Shown piece by piece: positions 8,800 through 17,844 of a DNA stretch of 64,000 bases. The DNA is from Thiofilum flexile DSM 14609 (GTDB lineage Bacteria; Pseudomonadota; Gammaproteobacteria; Thiotrichales; Thiotrichaceae), in contig NZ_KB904747.1 in NCBI RefSeq assembly GCF_000380185.1, positions 124,001 through 188,000 on the forward strand, given 5' to 3'. The position numbers and the translations under genes are program-made. The stretch's first letter is position 1; each line of letters opens with the position of its first letter. Under the pieces are notes generated by a model, which had not been told where the DNA came from, did not search any database, and saw nothing but the letters and a program-made list of their open reading frames with translations.

Positions 8800-9528
8800 A
8801 TGAAAAAGTTATTACTGCTAGTATTTGTGTTGTTTAATTTATCATTAACAACAAAGGCTGAAAGTAGCTCTAATAGTAATTTTGAAGTATTAAAAACAAT
8901 TAATACTATTGTATCTGAAATTTGTTTATCACCCTCTACAGAGGGAAAGTACTGGAGACTTGATACTGATGGAAGAGTAGGTGCGAAGATTAGTATCTTT
9001 GGAGAAGTAGAAGGTAATATTAATCTAACTCAAGAAGAGTGGAATGGAATTAGAAATTTAAAATCTGAAGATCAAGTTAACCGTGAAAATAGTTATAGAG
9101 TTTGTGTGCAATATATGACCCCTCTACTATTAGAGCGGCTAGTTAAGTCTAGTAAAGAAGCAACAGGTCCACGTGGTTGTAAACAAGATGATTATGATAA
9201 AGTTCAAAGCCTTGCTTATTTCTTTGCTCAACAGTATATAGATCAAAACTATGATGGTGGACAGGATATTATATCAAATATAAACTCATGTAATTACAAT
9301 AGTTACTCAAGAGAGTATCAAGCAGATTTAAATATAACTTGGAATGGCATGATTTTACGTAGTAATCATTACGAAATAAATGGGAGACTTAATATTAATA
9401 CAAATGGTCGATATGAGTTTTCTAGAAGTTATGCTAACCAAAAATTAAAAAACTATGAAATTATGAAAAACATAGTAATTATGACTATAATAAGTGGTAG
9501 TTTACTTGAGGACTACCAAAAACGCTAA
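8800..9528 (+). CDS. secreted protein of unknown function
   Basis: A 242-residue protein with a clear signal peptide (MKKLLLLVFVLFNLSLTTKA, cleavage before ES). The mature part has four cysteines (EICLS, RVCVQY, RGCKQ, NSCNYN), enough for two disulfides in the periplasm. The first half carries a patterned block: ICLSP, GKYW, a Gly-rich strand region, EEWNGI, then NSYRVCVQYMTPLLLERL. From memory this resembles a domain of unknown function seen in diverse bacterial effector or signalling proteins, but that link is weak. AAAGG precedes the ATG by eight bases. Strongly AT-rich codons suggest horizontal origin. Transcription ends at the hairpin 9566-9593. Confidence 0.65.
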   Translation: MKKLLLLVFVLFNLSLTTKAESSSNSNFEVLKTINTIVSEICLSPSTEGKYWRLDTDGRVGAKISIFGEVEGNINLTQEEWNGIRNLKSEDQVNRENSYRVCVQYMTPLLLERLVKSSKEATGPRGCKQDDYDKVQSLAYFFAQQYIDQNYDGGQDIISNINSCNYNSYSREYQADLNITWNGMILRSNHYEINGRLNINTNGRYEFSRSYANQKLKNYEIMKNIVIMTIISGSLLEDYQKR

Positions 9529-9565
9529 AAGATGCTTTATGTTCGTATTTAGTGCCCAAAAAGCA

Positions 9566-9593
9566 AAAAGGGTAGACCTCAATCTACCCTTTT
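9566..9593. terminator. bidirectional terminator between the islet and hslU
   Basis: The arms aaaagggtaga (9566-9576) and its complement (9583-9593) enclose a 6-base loop. The A-run on the left and T-run on the right make it usable from both strands, ending the secreted-protein gene and the hslVU operon. Confidence 0.85.
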
Positions 9594-9620
9594 CTATCAA
9601 CGTTGTGCGCTACCGTTCTT

Positions 9621-10985
9621 TTAGAGAATATAGCGACTCAAATCTTCGTCCTGAACCAACTCATCTAATGCTTTACCCACATCTTGCGCGGTCACTTCAA
9701 AGGTACTCGCACAATCCGGCGCATCAAAGAGCAGATTTTCTAATAAACGCTCCATCACTGTATGCAAGCGGCGTGCGCCAATATTCTCAGTACGCTCATT
9801 GACCTCAAAGGCAATTTCAGCAATACGACGAATCGCATCCGGTGTGAAACTTAAATCAACACCTTCTGTTTTAAGCAGACCGATATATTGCTCAGTTAAT
9901 GAGGCGGCTGGCTCGGTTAAAATCTTTTCAAAATCATCCGCAGTCAAGGCATCCATCTCGACCCGAATCGGTAGGCGACCTTGTAATTCTGGAATTAAAT
10001 CAGAGGGTTTTGCGACATGGAATGCACCAGAGGTAATAAATAAAATATGATCCGTTTTGATCATGCCGTATTTAGTATTAACCGTGCAGCCTTCAATTAA
10101 AGGCAATAAATCGCGTTGTACCCCTTCGCGTGAGACATCCGCACCCGTCGTTTTACCTTCGCCACGAGCAATCTTGTCAATCTCATCGAGGAAGACAATA
10201 CCCGTCTGCTCGACTGCTTGTACGGCTCGTTGTTTGAGTTCTTCCTCATTGACTAGCTTATGTGCTTCTTCATCCGCTAAGACTTTCAGCGCGTCCTTAA
10301 TACGCATTTTGCGCTTACGTTTACGCTGCGAGCCTAGATTCTGGAATAAGCCGCTGAGTTGGCTAGCCATATCTTCCATACCAGGAGGCGTCATAATCTC
10401 CACCGAGGCTCCTGCTACGGATACCTCTAGCTCAATTTCCTTATCGTTTAATTCGCCTTCGCGTAATTTTTTGCGGAATTTTTGCCGGGTAGCACTTTCT
10501 TCGGGGGCGGCGGCTTTGGGCGCGTCATCACCGAGGGAAAGCCACTCATTTGCCTGACTATCCTTGCGGGGTGGGGGCAATAAAATGTCTAAGATACGCT
10601 CTTCTGCAGCTTCTTCTGCACGATAACGTACCTTGGCGACTTCTTGTTCGCGTAGCATTTTGACTGCCACATCAGCAAGGTCACGAATAATGCTATCGAC
10701 TTCCTTACCCACATAGCCAACTTCGGTAAACTTGGTGGCCTCGACTTTGATAAAAGGGGCATTCGCCAACCGTGCCAAGCGCCGTGCAATTTCCGTTTTA
10801 CCTACACCTGTAGGGCCAATCATGAGGATATTTTTAGGAGTCACTTCATGGCGTAGGGTATTGTCGAGCTGTTGACGCCGCCAGCGATTCCGTAAGGCAA
10901 TGGCAACGGAGCGCTTAGCTTTTTGTTGACCAATAACGTGTTTATCTAATTCCTGCACAATCTCGCGCGGAGTCATAGTGCTCAT
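9621..10985 (-). CDS. hslU: HslU, ATPase subunit of the HslVU protease
   Basis: The AAA+ unfoldase that feeds substrates to HslV in the cytoplasmic heat-shock protease ClpYQ. At 454 residues it is near the E. coli length (443). The N-terminal motif [16 protein letters not shown], Walker A GPTGVGKT (57-64), Walker B FLDEIDK, the charged I-domain insert ([12 protein letters not shown]), the sensor motif [16 protein letters not shown], and the C-terminal DLSRYIL that docks into HslV are all visible. Its ATG overlaps the hslV stop by 4 bases (ATGA), so the two are translationally coupled. Confidence 0.98.
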   Translation of the reverse strand: MSTMTPREIVQELDKHVIGQQKAKRSVAIALRNRWRRQQLDNTLRHEVTPKNILMIGPTGVGKTEIARRLARLANAPFIKVEATKFTEVGYVGKEVDSIIRDLADVAVKMLREQEVAKVRYRAEEAAEERILDILLPPPRKDSQANEWLSLGDDAPKAAAPEESATRQKFRKKLREGELNDKEIELEVSVAGASVEIMTPPGMEDMASQLSGLFQNLGSQRKRKRKMRIKDALKVLADEEAHKLVNEEELKQRAVQAVEQTGIVFLDEIDKIARGEGKTTGADVSREGVQRDLLPLIEGCTVNTKYGMIKTDHILFITSGAFHVAKPSDLIPELQGRLPIRVEMDALTADDFEKILTEPAASLTEQYIGLLKTEGVDLSFTPDAIRRIAEIAFEVNERTENIGARRLHTVMERLLENLLFDAPDCASTFEVTAQDVGKALDELVQDEDLSRYIL

Positions 10986-11521
10986 GGGCGGATTTCCTCA
11001 ATGGTAATGTGATGATTGCTATAAATGCAGATATCCGCTGCAATGGTTAATCCCTTTTCGACAATTTCACGGGCGGATAAATCGGTGTTTTCTAATAAAG
11101 CACGCGCGGCGGATTGGGCAAACGGGCCACCAGAACCTATCGCAATTAAGCTATTTTCAGGCTCTATTACGTCCCCATTACCCGTGATAATCAGCGAAGT
11201 ATCCTTATCCGCGACGGCTAATAGCGCTTCTAAACGGCGTAACATACGATCCGTGCGCCAATCTTTCGCTAAGGCCACCGCTGCACGAGTCAGATTACCA
11301 TTGACACTTTGTAGTTTGGCTTCAAAGCGCTCGAATAGGGTAAACGCATCCGCAGTACCGCCTGCAAATCCGGCAATGACATTATTATTGTATAAACGGC
11401 GTACTTTACGCGCATTACCTTTCATGACGGTATTGCCCATGGTAACTTGCCCATCACCGCCAATGGCTACCAGACCATTGCGTCGTACACTTAGGATGGT
11501 TGTCCCTCTAAACTGTTCCAA
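10982..11521 (-). CDS. hslV: HslV, peptidase subunit of the HslVU protease
   Basis: A proteasome-like threonine protease of 179 residues. The start is judged to be TTG at 11521, giving MEQFRG before the catalytic threonine of [14 protein letters not shown] lies six bases upstream. A longer reading from TTG at 11533 duplicates the leader ([10 protein letters not shown]) and has an in-frame stop immediately before it. Motifs [22 protein letters not shown] and [10 protein letters not shown] match the family. A sigma-32-like promoter precedes it at 11553-11583. First gene of hslVU. Confidence 0.95.
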   Translation of the reverse strand: MEQFRGTTILSVRRNGLVAIGGDGQVTMGNTVMKGNARKVRRLYNNNVIAGFAGGTADAFTLFERFEAKLQSVNGNLTRAAVALAKDWRTDRMLRRLEALLAVADKDTSLIITGNGDVIEPENSLIAIGSGGPFAQSAARALLENTDLSAREIVEKGLTIAADICIYSNHHITIEEIRP

Positions 11522-11552
11522 GTCCTGCTCCAATCATTTGCATGGAAAACTG

Positions 11553-11583
11553 ATTTATGGTGATAAAAGCTGTAAAAATCAAG
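11553..11583 (-). promoter_or_regulatory. candidate heat-shock (sigma-32) promoter of hslVU
   Basis: Read on the minus strand, CTTGATT (11583-11577) is followed after 14 bases by CACCATAAAT (11562-11553). The sigma-32 consensus is CTTGAAA, 13-17 bases, CCCCATnT. hslVU is a classic heat-shock operon, which supports the reading; it is still a motif match only. Confidence 0.5.
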
Positions 11584-11659
11584 TCCCCCCACGCAATTTG
11601 AGCGCTAAATCGGCATATTCCTAGTAATCAGGTCTTTACTTTTGCGCTCAATTCGGGTT

Positions 11660-11665
11660 TACAAT
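11660..11665 (+). promoter_or_regulatory. candidate -10 box of topA
   Basis: TACAAT lies 48 bases before the preferred topA start. No convincing -35 box with ideal spacing is seen. The position favours the ATG at 11714 over the one at 11681. Confidence 0.25.
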
Positions 11666-11713
11666 GCGACTCCTTGAGTTATGAGACCGGCGTTAGCGCT
11701 GCAAATAGAGCAA

Positions 11714-14302
11714 ATGAGCGAAAATTTAGTGATCGTTGAGTCACCTGCTAAGGGTAAGACTATCGAGAAATATCTTGGAAAAGGCTTCACGGTCTTAGCT
11801 TCCTACGGTCACGTCCGTGATTTAATCCCCAAAGAGGGGGCGGTTGATCCTGATCAACACTATGCCATGCGTTACGAGATTATTGATCGTAATCAAAAGC
11901 ATGTGGATGCGATTATTAAGGCGCTCAAAAAGGCTCATACACTTTATCTAGCGACCGACCCTGATCGTGAGGGGGAGGCGATTTCATGGCATTTATACGA
12001 GATTCTCAAAGAGCGTGGGGTACTGGAAGGTAAGAACGTTCAGCGTGTTGTGTTTCATGAGATTACTAAAAAGGCGATTCAAGACGCGATTCAAAACCCG
12101 CGTGATTTAGCTATTCCTTTAGTGGATGCACAACAAGCCCGCCGTGCGTTAGATTATTTGGTGGGTTTTAACTTATCCCCTCTCTTATGGCGCAAAATAA
12201 AACCTAGCCTCTCGGCAGGACGGGTACAAAGCCCTGCTTTGCGTTTGATTGTTGAGCGTGAGGAAGAGATTGAACGCTTTGTAACCCAAGAATATTGGAC
12301 TATCACCGCACAGTGCTCTCAAGATAAAACCGCATTCAGTGCTCGGCTCCATACTTTAAAAGATAAGCGTGTCGAGCAATTTGATATTACCACCGAGCAG
12401 CAAGCGGCTACGGTCAAAGCACACCTAGTAGCGGTAGCGAAGGGTGAGCTGCTGGTATCTCAGATTGAAAGAAAAGAACGTAAGCGTTATCCCGCTGCAC
12501 CCTTTACCACTTCAACACTACAACAAGAAGCGGTGCGTAAACTGTATTTCTCTTCTCAACGTGCGATGCGTACCGCGCAACAACTGTATGAAGGGATTGA
12601 TTTAGGTAAAGATGGCACAGTGGGTTTAATTACCTATATGCGGACGGACTCGGTTAATTTAGCCAATGAAGCGATTGCTGAATTACGTAGCCTCATTCAA
12701 ACTCGTTACGGTAAGGATTATTTACCGGAAGCGCCTCGGCAGTACAAAACTAAATCCAAAAATGCTCAAGAGGCACATGAGGCTATACGCCCTACTTCAG
12801 CCTTACGTACACCAGAGCAAGTGAAGGCCTTTTTGACCGAGGACCAGTTTAAGCTATATGAGCTAATTTGGAAGCGAGCGGTGGCCTGTCAAATGATTCA
12901 TGCCACGATTGATACCATGTCAGTCAATTTGAATGCTGAGCCGACCAGTTTCTTCCGTGCGACAGGCTCAGTCGTGCGTCATGCCGGTTTTTTGACAGTA
13001 TATGAAGAAGGTTTGGATGATCAGGCTCAGGAAAAAGATAATCCACTGCCACCCTTAGTCGAAGGGCAGAAAGTGCCTCTGCATGACATTATTAATCAGC
13101 AACACTTTACTGAGCCTCCCCCACGCTATTCAGAGGCGTCTCTCGTGAAAGCGTTGGAAGAATATGGCATTGGGCGTCCCTCCACGTATGCCAGCATTAT
13201 TTCGACCTTACAAGGCCGTGAGTATGTGGAATTATCCCAGCGCCGTTTTATCCCAACTGATATTGGGCGGGTGGTGAATCGCTTCCTCACTGAGCATTTT
13301 ACGCAATATGTGGATTACAGTTTCACCGCTAACCTTGAAGATCAATTAGATGCCATTTCACGCGGTGAAGCAGCGTGGATTCCGGTCATGGATGAGTTTT
13401 GGAAGCCTTTCCATACGCTCGTCGATGAAAAAATGGAAACGGTTAACCGTAGCGATGTACTGAAACCACGTGAATTAGGGGTCGATCCACGCACAGGTAA
13501 GCCCGTAACGGCGCGGATTGGGCGTTTTGGCCCTATGGTACAAATTGGTAGCGCGGAGGATGAGGAAAAGCCGACGTTTGCTAGCCTACGTCCGGGGATG
13601 AAAATTGATACTTTAACGCTAGAAGAGGCGTTGGAGTTATTCCGTTTACCGCGTGAGCTAGGGGAAACCGCCGAGGGCGATAAGATCACAGTAGCTATTG
13701 GACGCTTTGGCCCCTATGTGAAATTTGCTAAAGACCAATTTGCTTCACTGAAAAAGGATGATGATCCCTACACTATTACATTAGAGCGGGCTTTAGTACT
13801 GATTGCGGAGAAAAAAGAATCCGATGCAGCCAAGCTAGTTAAAGACTTTGGTAAAGGCTTACAAATCGTCAAAGGTCGCTGGGGGCCTTTTGTAGTCAAG
13901 GGCAAAATCAAAGCACGGATTCCTAAGGATAAATTAGAAACGGTTGCGGAGATGACCGAGGAAGAGGCGCAAGCCCTAATTACAGCCGCCACACCGGAAA
14001 AGAAATCGCGCAAAAAAGCGGCTAGTACTGAAGAGAGCGCTTCAGCAGTTGCAGCTACAGAGGAACAACCGAAAACCACTCGTGCTAAAAAAGCAGAGTC
14101 GACTGAAGCAGAAGCAAAACCTAAAAAGGCTACTGCTAAGAAAGTAGCAAGTACTAAAAAAGCAGCCGATGCGGAAGCGAAACCTAAAAGTACTAGTACT
14201 AAAAAGGAAGCTACAACAGCAACCAAAGAGCCTTCTGCCAAAAAGACTAGTGCGACTAAAACAAGCCCTCTACCCGTCGACAATGATGAGGTTCCGTTTT
14301 AA
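11714..14302 (+). CDS. topA: DNA topoisomerase I (type IA)
   Basis: Relaxes negatively supercoiled DNA. It is 862 residues from the ATG at 11714 (MSENLVIVESPAKGKTIEKYLGKG); an ATG at 11681 would add 11 unconserved residues. The Toprim domain carries VESPAKGKT and ATDPDREGEAISWHL, and the active-site tyrosine is in GLITYMRTDSVNL (about residue 308). The C-terminal region has no CxxC zinc fingers. Instead it shows several Toprim-C-type repeats (ARIGRFGPMVQIG, VAIGRFGPYVKFA, IVKGRWGPFVVKG) and a tail of roughly 110 residues rich in Lys, Ala, Thr and Ser that is probably disordered and DNA-binding. tsaC follows after 2 bases. Confidence 0.97.
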   Translation: MSENLVIVESPAKGKTIEKYLGKGFTVLASYGHVRDLIPKEGAVDPDQHYAMRYEIIDRNQKHVDAIIKALKKAHTLYLATDPDREGEAISWHLYEILKERGVLEGKNVQRVVFHEITKKAIQDAIQNPRDLAIPLVDAQQARRALDYLVGFNLSPLLWRKIKPSLSAGRVQSPALRLIVEREEEIERFVTQEYWTITAQCSQDKTAFSARLHTLKDKRVEQFDITTEQQAATVKAHLVAVAKGELLVSQIERKERKRYPAAPFTTSTLQQEAVRKLYFSSQRAMRTAQQLYEGIDLGKDGTVGLITYMRTDSVNLANEAIAELRSLIQTRYGKDYLPEAPRQYKTKSKNAQEAHEAIRPTSALRTPEQVKAFLTEDQFKLYELIWKRAVACQMIHATIDTMSVNLNAEPTSFFRATGSVVRHAGFLTVYEEGLDDQAQEKDNPLPPLVEGQKVPLHDIINQQHFTEPPPRYSEASLVKALEEYGIGRPSTYASIISTLQGREYVELSQRRFIPTDIGRVVNRFLTEHFTQYVDYSFTANLEDQLDAISRGEAAWIPVMDEFWKPFHTLVDEKMETVNRSDVLKPRELGVDPRTGKPVTARIGRFGPMVQIGSAEDEEKPTFASLRPGMKIDTLTLEEALELFRLPRELGETAEGDKITVAIGRFGPYVKFAKDQFASLKKDDDPYTITLERALVLIAEKKESDAAKLVKDFGKGLQIVKGRWGPFVVKGKIKARIPKDKLETVAEMTEEEAQALITAATPEKKSRKKAASTEESASAVAATEEQPKTTRAKKAESTEAEAKPKKATAKKVASTKKAADAEAKPKSTSTKKEATTATKEPSAKKTSATKTSPLPVDNDEVPF

Positions 14303-14304
14303 TA

Positions 14305-14868
14305 ATGGCCGTATTGACTCCTTCCATTACTCAAGCGGTTCACGTCATTCAATCGGGTGGTGTACTCGCGTATCCAACTGAGGCAGTATTTGGCTTAGGC
14401 TGTGATCCCTCACGCCTAGATGCAGTCGAGCGTATTTTAAGTATTAAGCAGCGTCCCGTGCATAAAGGCTTGATTCTCATTGCCTCGGCTTTTGAGCAGC
14501 TCAATGATTATCTTGCTCCCTTGGATCAGGCTATGTTAGATCGAGTGCTACCCACTTGGCCTGATGCAATTACTTGGGTATTGCCGGCTAGACCGGAAGT
14601 ATCCTATTTATTACGGGGTGAGCATGACACGATTGCGGTGCGAGTGAGTAAGCATCCTACTGTGAAAGCATTATGTGATACCTTAAATCATCCACTCGTC
14701 TCTACTAGTGCCAATATTGCAGGCGAAGAGCCGTTTCGTTCGGCTCAAGCCCTAAATGATCAATTAGGTGCATATTTAGATTTAGTACTAGATCAACCCC
14801 TCGGTGGGCGCACTCAACCCTCGGAAATTCGAGATGGTTTAAGTGGTGCGATTTTACGCCCTAGTTGA
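14305..14868 (+). CDS. tsaC: threonylcarbamoyl-AMP synthase (Sua5/YciO/YrdC family)
   Basis: Makes threonylcarbamoyl-AMP from threonine, bicarbonate and ATP for the t6A modification of ANN-decoding tRNAs. At 187 residues it is the short TsaC type without a Sua5 domain. Motifs VLAYPTEAVFGLGCDP, KQRPVHKGLILIA, the S-T-S-A-N motif in LVSTSANIAGEEP, and SEIRDG are visible. It begins 2 bases after the topA stop, as in many proteobacteria where the pair is adjacent. Its last 55 bases overlap the convergent tgpA gene. Confidence 0.93.
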   Translation: MAVLTPSITQAVHVIQSGGVLAYPTEAVFGLGCDPSRLDAVERILSIKQRPVHKGLILIASAFEQLNDYLAPLDQAMLDRVLPTWPDAITWVLPARPEVSYLLRGEHDTIAVRVSKHPTVKALCDTLNHPLVSTSANIAGEEPFRSAQALNDQLGAYLDLVLDQPLGGRTQPSEIRDGLSGAILRPS

Positions 14869-16904
14869 GTGATGGGAGCTTTTTTTAATTGCTTTAGTAG
14901 CCGTTTGAGCTGTTGAGTGGTGTCCGCTTTATTCGCCATAGGGTTATAGCATAAGGATTCAAAATGCTGGGCGAATTGCTGTAGTAGTTTGCCTAAATCA
15001 GCTTGTTTACTACTCACCTGTTGAGCAAAATCACCTACCGTTTGAGCAGGTTCGCGTTTAAAGCCTTTTTTAGCCAGTATTTGATCTAATTCATGCATCA
15101 ACGATTGCTCTAAGGTGAGCCTAGGTTTACGCCACAAGCCCAACCAGATACCCCATAGCACTCCCAGCGCAACAAAGACACTCAGTATGACTAGGGTCAG
15201 TGTGGTGATGGAAAAATCCCCCAACCATTTACGTAATACATTGGCCTGAGTATCATGGTCATAGCCTACTACCCAGCGCTGCCATTGATATTGTAGCGCG
15301 TCTAATTGCTGAGACAGGCTACTTAGCCAAGGTAGATTATTCTGCACAGCTCGAAAAGATTGACGTAATAAACCCTCTTCTTGGGCTAAAAAAGCATCCG
15401 AACCCTCAGTCACTCGTGAAGGGGCTACGGCGGTAGTGGGGTCATACTCGACCCAGCCAGTTTCAGGTTGCCAAACTTCAACCCATGCATGAGCATCATA
15501 TTGATATACCGCTAAATAATTACCTTGCTCATTCCACTTACCCCCCTGATAGCCCACCACAACGCGAGCCGGAATCCCCACCGCCCGCATTAAAAAGACA
15601 AAGCTACCGGCATAGTGGGAGCAAAAGCCTTTACGCGAATCGAATAGAAAGGCATCAATAGTATTTTGATCCCCTAGTAAAGGAGGCGATAAGGTATAGT
15701 AAAATTCTTGAGTTCTAAAATGATGTAAAATTAACTTAATATAACGTTCCACATTTTGCCCACTTTCACGCCACCAGCGCTGGGCTAGCTCATGGGTACG
15801 TGGATCAGAACCTTGAGGTAATTGAGAGGCTAGGTGGCGCATGGTGTGAGTCAGTTTGGTATCGCGGATAGTTTGTGGATAACTACTGGCTTTAATCAGT
15901 GCAGGGGATTGCGTAATGGTGTTCGCCATCACACGATAATCCGCCGCTCGTATCACATCCCCCTCTACATTGAGCGTAGGGGTTAAGGTAAATAACCACG
16001 GTTGTCCACTAGGTACATACAGTGCCTCATACTCAATCGGATCACCGCGTAACTCAAAATTTTTATTAAACAGCGCATACTCACCTTTGACCTGATTCTT
16101 GAAGTTAATAAAATCATAGTCTTCTGGTAATTGCTGCCAGGTTTTACCATCAAAATAATTGAGCGTTAAGCCGCGCCAATAGAGTTGTGCTTGCGGGGGG
16201 CGGGTATTTTTAAAGGTGGCGCGAAAGGCCAGTTCCGTTGAGCGAGTTAAATCGGCAATATCCCCCGGCGTCATGCGCTCTGAAATACCCGTTTTGGTTT
16301 GTCCGGGCATCATGGGCAATGACCACAAGGGCGGCAGACGGGGGGCGAGGAAGAATATAATCAGCATTAAAGGTATCGCTTGCAACACCATTAAGGTGGC
16401 TAGTTTTAAATGGGAGCGTACGGTCTCAAAGGGATTTAAGACCGTGACAGCAGGCTGAATACCAATTAGTGCGCCAGTGAGTATGGTCATGCCTAATAGA
16501 CCATAGGCTCCGGCTAGTATTTCTTGGGTATAGAGGAAATGTAGGGCAACTAATAGGTAGCCTAGAAAAATGACAATCACCCCATCCCGTAGTTGCACGA
16601 CCTCCAGTGATTTAAAGGCAAAACCTAAAAGTAATACCGCTAACATCAGGTCTAGTGAGGGGAAGGGTAAGCCACTCAAGACCAGTCCCCCAACCCCCAT
16701 CGCCACTAATAGGGTCTTCACCAGTGCATTCGGCTGAGCTGAATAGCCCTTAAGTACCCGTAAACGCCAAATCACAGAGGCCACCATAATGGGGATTAAC
16801 CACCACGGTAAATAGAGTGTAAAGGGCAGCATCACCACAAATTGAGCCGCCAAAAGCCAAAGCATACCGCTATAAGTAATGGTTTTATTCATAGGGCAAC
16901 CCAT
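14814..16904 (-). CDS. tgpA: TgpA-type transglutaminase-like membrane protein
   Basis: An inner-membrane protein of 696 residues. The first 190 residues hold about six membrane helices, a transglutaminase-core domain follows in the periplasm, and a further helix lies near residue 580 before a cytoplasmic DUF4129-like tail. The catalytic triad is complete: Cys428 in KGFCSHYAGS, His472 in YDAHAWVEV and Asp488 in EYDPT. The P. aeruginosa homologue TgpA is essential, with the substrate unknown. It is the third gene of moxR-DUF58-tgpA and overlaps the DUF58 gene by 20 bases (8 if the ATG at 16892 is used). Its 3' end overlaps tsaC by 55 bases in the opposite direction. Confidence 0.9.
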   Translation of the reverse strand: MGCPMNKTITYSGMLWLLAAQFVVMLPFTLYLPWWLIPIMVASVIWRLRVLKGYSAQPNALVKTLLVAMGVGGLVLSGLPFPSLDLMLAVLLLGFAFKSLEVVQLRDGVIVIFLGYLLVALHFLYTQEILAGAYGLLGMTILTGALIGIQPAVTVLNPFETVRSHLKLATLMVLQAIPLMLIIFFLAPRLPPLWSLPMMPGQTKTGISERMTPGDIADLTRSTELAFRATFKNTRPPQAQLYWRGLTLNYFDGKTWQQLPEDYDFINFKNQVKGEYALFNKNFELRGDPIEYEALYVPSGQPWLFTLTPTLNVEGDVIRAADYRVMANTITQSPALIKASSYPQTIRDTKLTHTMRHLASQLPQGSDPRTHELAQRWWRESGQNVERYIKLILHHFRTQEFYYTLSPPLLGDQNTIDAFLFDSRKGFCSHYAGSFVFLMRAVGIPARVVVGYQGGKWNEQGNYLAVYQYDAHAWVEVWQPETGWVEYDPTTAVAPSRVTEGSDAFLAQEEGLLRQSFRAVQNNLPWLSSLSQQLDALQYQWQRWVVGYDHDTQANVLRKWLGDFSITTLTLVILSVFVALGVLWGIWLGLWRKPRLTLEQSLMHELDQILAKKGFKREPAQTVGDFAQQVSSKQADLGKLLQQFAQHFESLCYNPMANKADTTQQLKRLLKQLKKAPITQLGRKIAPLKPSRISEG

Positions 16905-17844
16905 ACAGAGCCAAAGCCTTTAAGCATTGCTCATAATGAACCTCTCCGCTTGCTGGCTCGATAGTTTTACCCGGAATTTTTAAACCAAAGACAGCCTGCG
17001 TAGCATTCAACTCTAAAACCTGAGCACAGAGCACACTTAAACGTTGTTCAGTACGTGGAGTAGGCACTTGATTCCAATCTAACCACAGCGCTTCGCTGGC
17101 ATAATCCACAAATGATTTGGTATAGAGCTGTCCGGTTTGTGCATACTTTGCCCAATGGATACGTTGTATAGGGTCGCCGGTTTTATAAGCGCGTAGCTCA
17201 TTAAAATCACTCCCTCCAGCAGTCAATATTTTACCGCTATTATCAGTATTACCTTGATGAGCCAGTGCCGAGTCTTGTTGCAGTGGTTCTGGGTAGACCA
17301 ACCCTTTTAAATCGGGTGTAAAATAAGACCAAGCTAAGGCTAATCCGGTAGGATAGGTGGTGCTGATTTTAATACGGGGTGGCTCAAAATAGCCGCGTTT
17401 AGTAGCCAGATGCGACAATTGAATCCGTACACTCTGGCAACTAGCCAATTCAACTAAGACGTGATCTTGCTTAGACCAATCCAGTACGATATTCCAATGC
17501 GCTCTAGTAGGCATACGGCTAAGCTCTAGTTCTAAGACCGCATGACTGCCTGCAAAACAAGGCTCTATCCGCAGCGCTTTAATAGTGACTCCCGCTAAAT
17601 TACGGTAAGTATATAAAATATTTAAAATAAATAAGGCCAATAGCCAAAAACACACTACATACACTAATGAGTTTTGGAAATTTATGCCTAAAATCATTAA
17701 TAAACCTAATACTACCAAGAGCGCCAAACCAGACCCACTCGGAATAATAAAAATGCTACGTTGTGCCAATGTTCGTTGATTTTTAGCGGGTAGGCGCTGA
17801 TCTAGCCAGTGTTGCCAGCGCTGCTCCCAAGGATTAAGCCGCAC
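16885..17844 (-). CDS. DUF58 membrane protein of the MoxR operon
   Basis: A 319-residue protein with two adjacent membrane helices (about residues 36-78) and a cytoplasmic DUF58 domain containing the family signature FNELRAYKTGDPIQRIHW. DUF58 domains are distantly vWA-like and are thought to be partners of MoxR ATPases; the biochemical role is unknown. The start is GTG at 17844 with GGAG six bases upstream, overlapping the moxR stop by 11 bases. The tight overlap with both neighbours supports one operon and probably one complex. Confidence 0.9.
   Translation of the reverse strand: MRLNPWEQRWQHWLDQRLPAKNQRTLAQRSIFIIPSGSGLALLVVLGLLMILGINFQNSLVYVVCFWLLALFILNILYTYRNLAGVTIKALRIEPCFAGSHAVLELELSRMPTRAHWNIVLDWSKQDHVLVELASCQSVRIQLSHLATKRGYFEPPRIKISTTYPTGLALAWSYFTPDLKGLVYPEPLQQDSALAHQGNTDNSGKILTAGGSDFNELRAYKTGDPIQRIHWAKYAQTGQLYTKSFVDYASEALWLDWNQVPTPRTEQRLSVLCAQVLELNATQAVFGLKIPGKTIEPASGEVHYEQCLKALALYGLPYE

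Noticed and set aside
11681-11714. Upstream ATG of topA and similar longer starts for maeB, purD, selO and bioA
   Set aside because: The extra residues are outside family N-termini, and better ribosome sites or family matches support the downstream starts.
13768-14283. Long minus-strand frame opposite the topA tail encoding a hydrophobic Ala/Val/Leu-rich product
   Set aside because: It mirrors the Lys/Ala-rich codons of topA; the low-complexity coding sequence keeps the opposite frame open.
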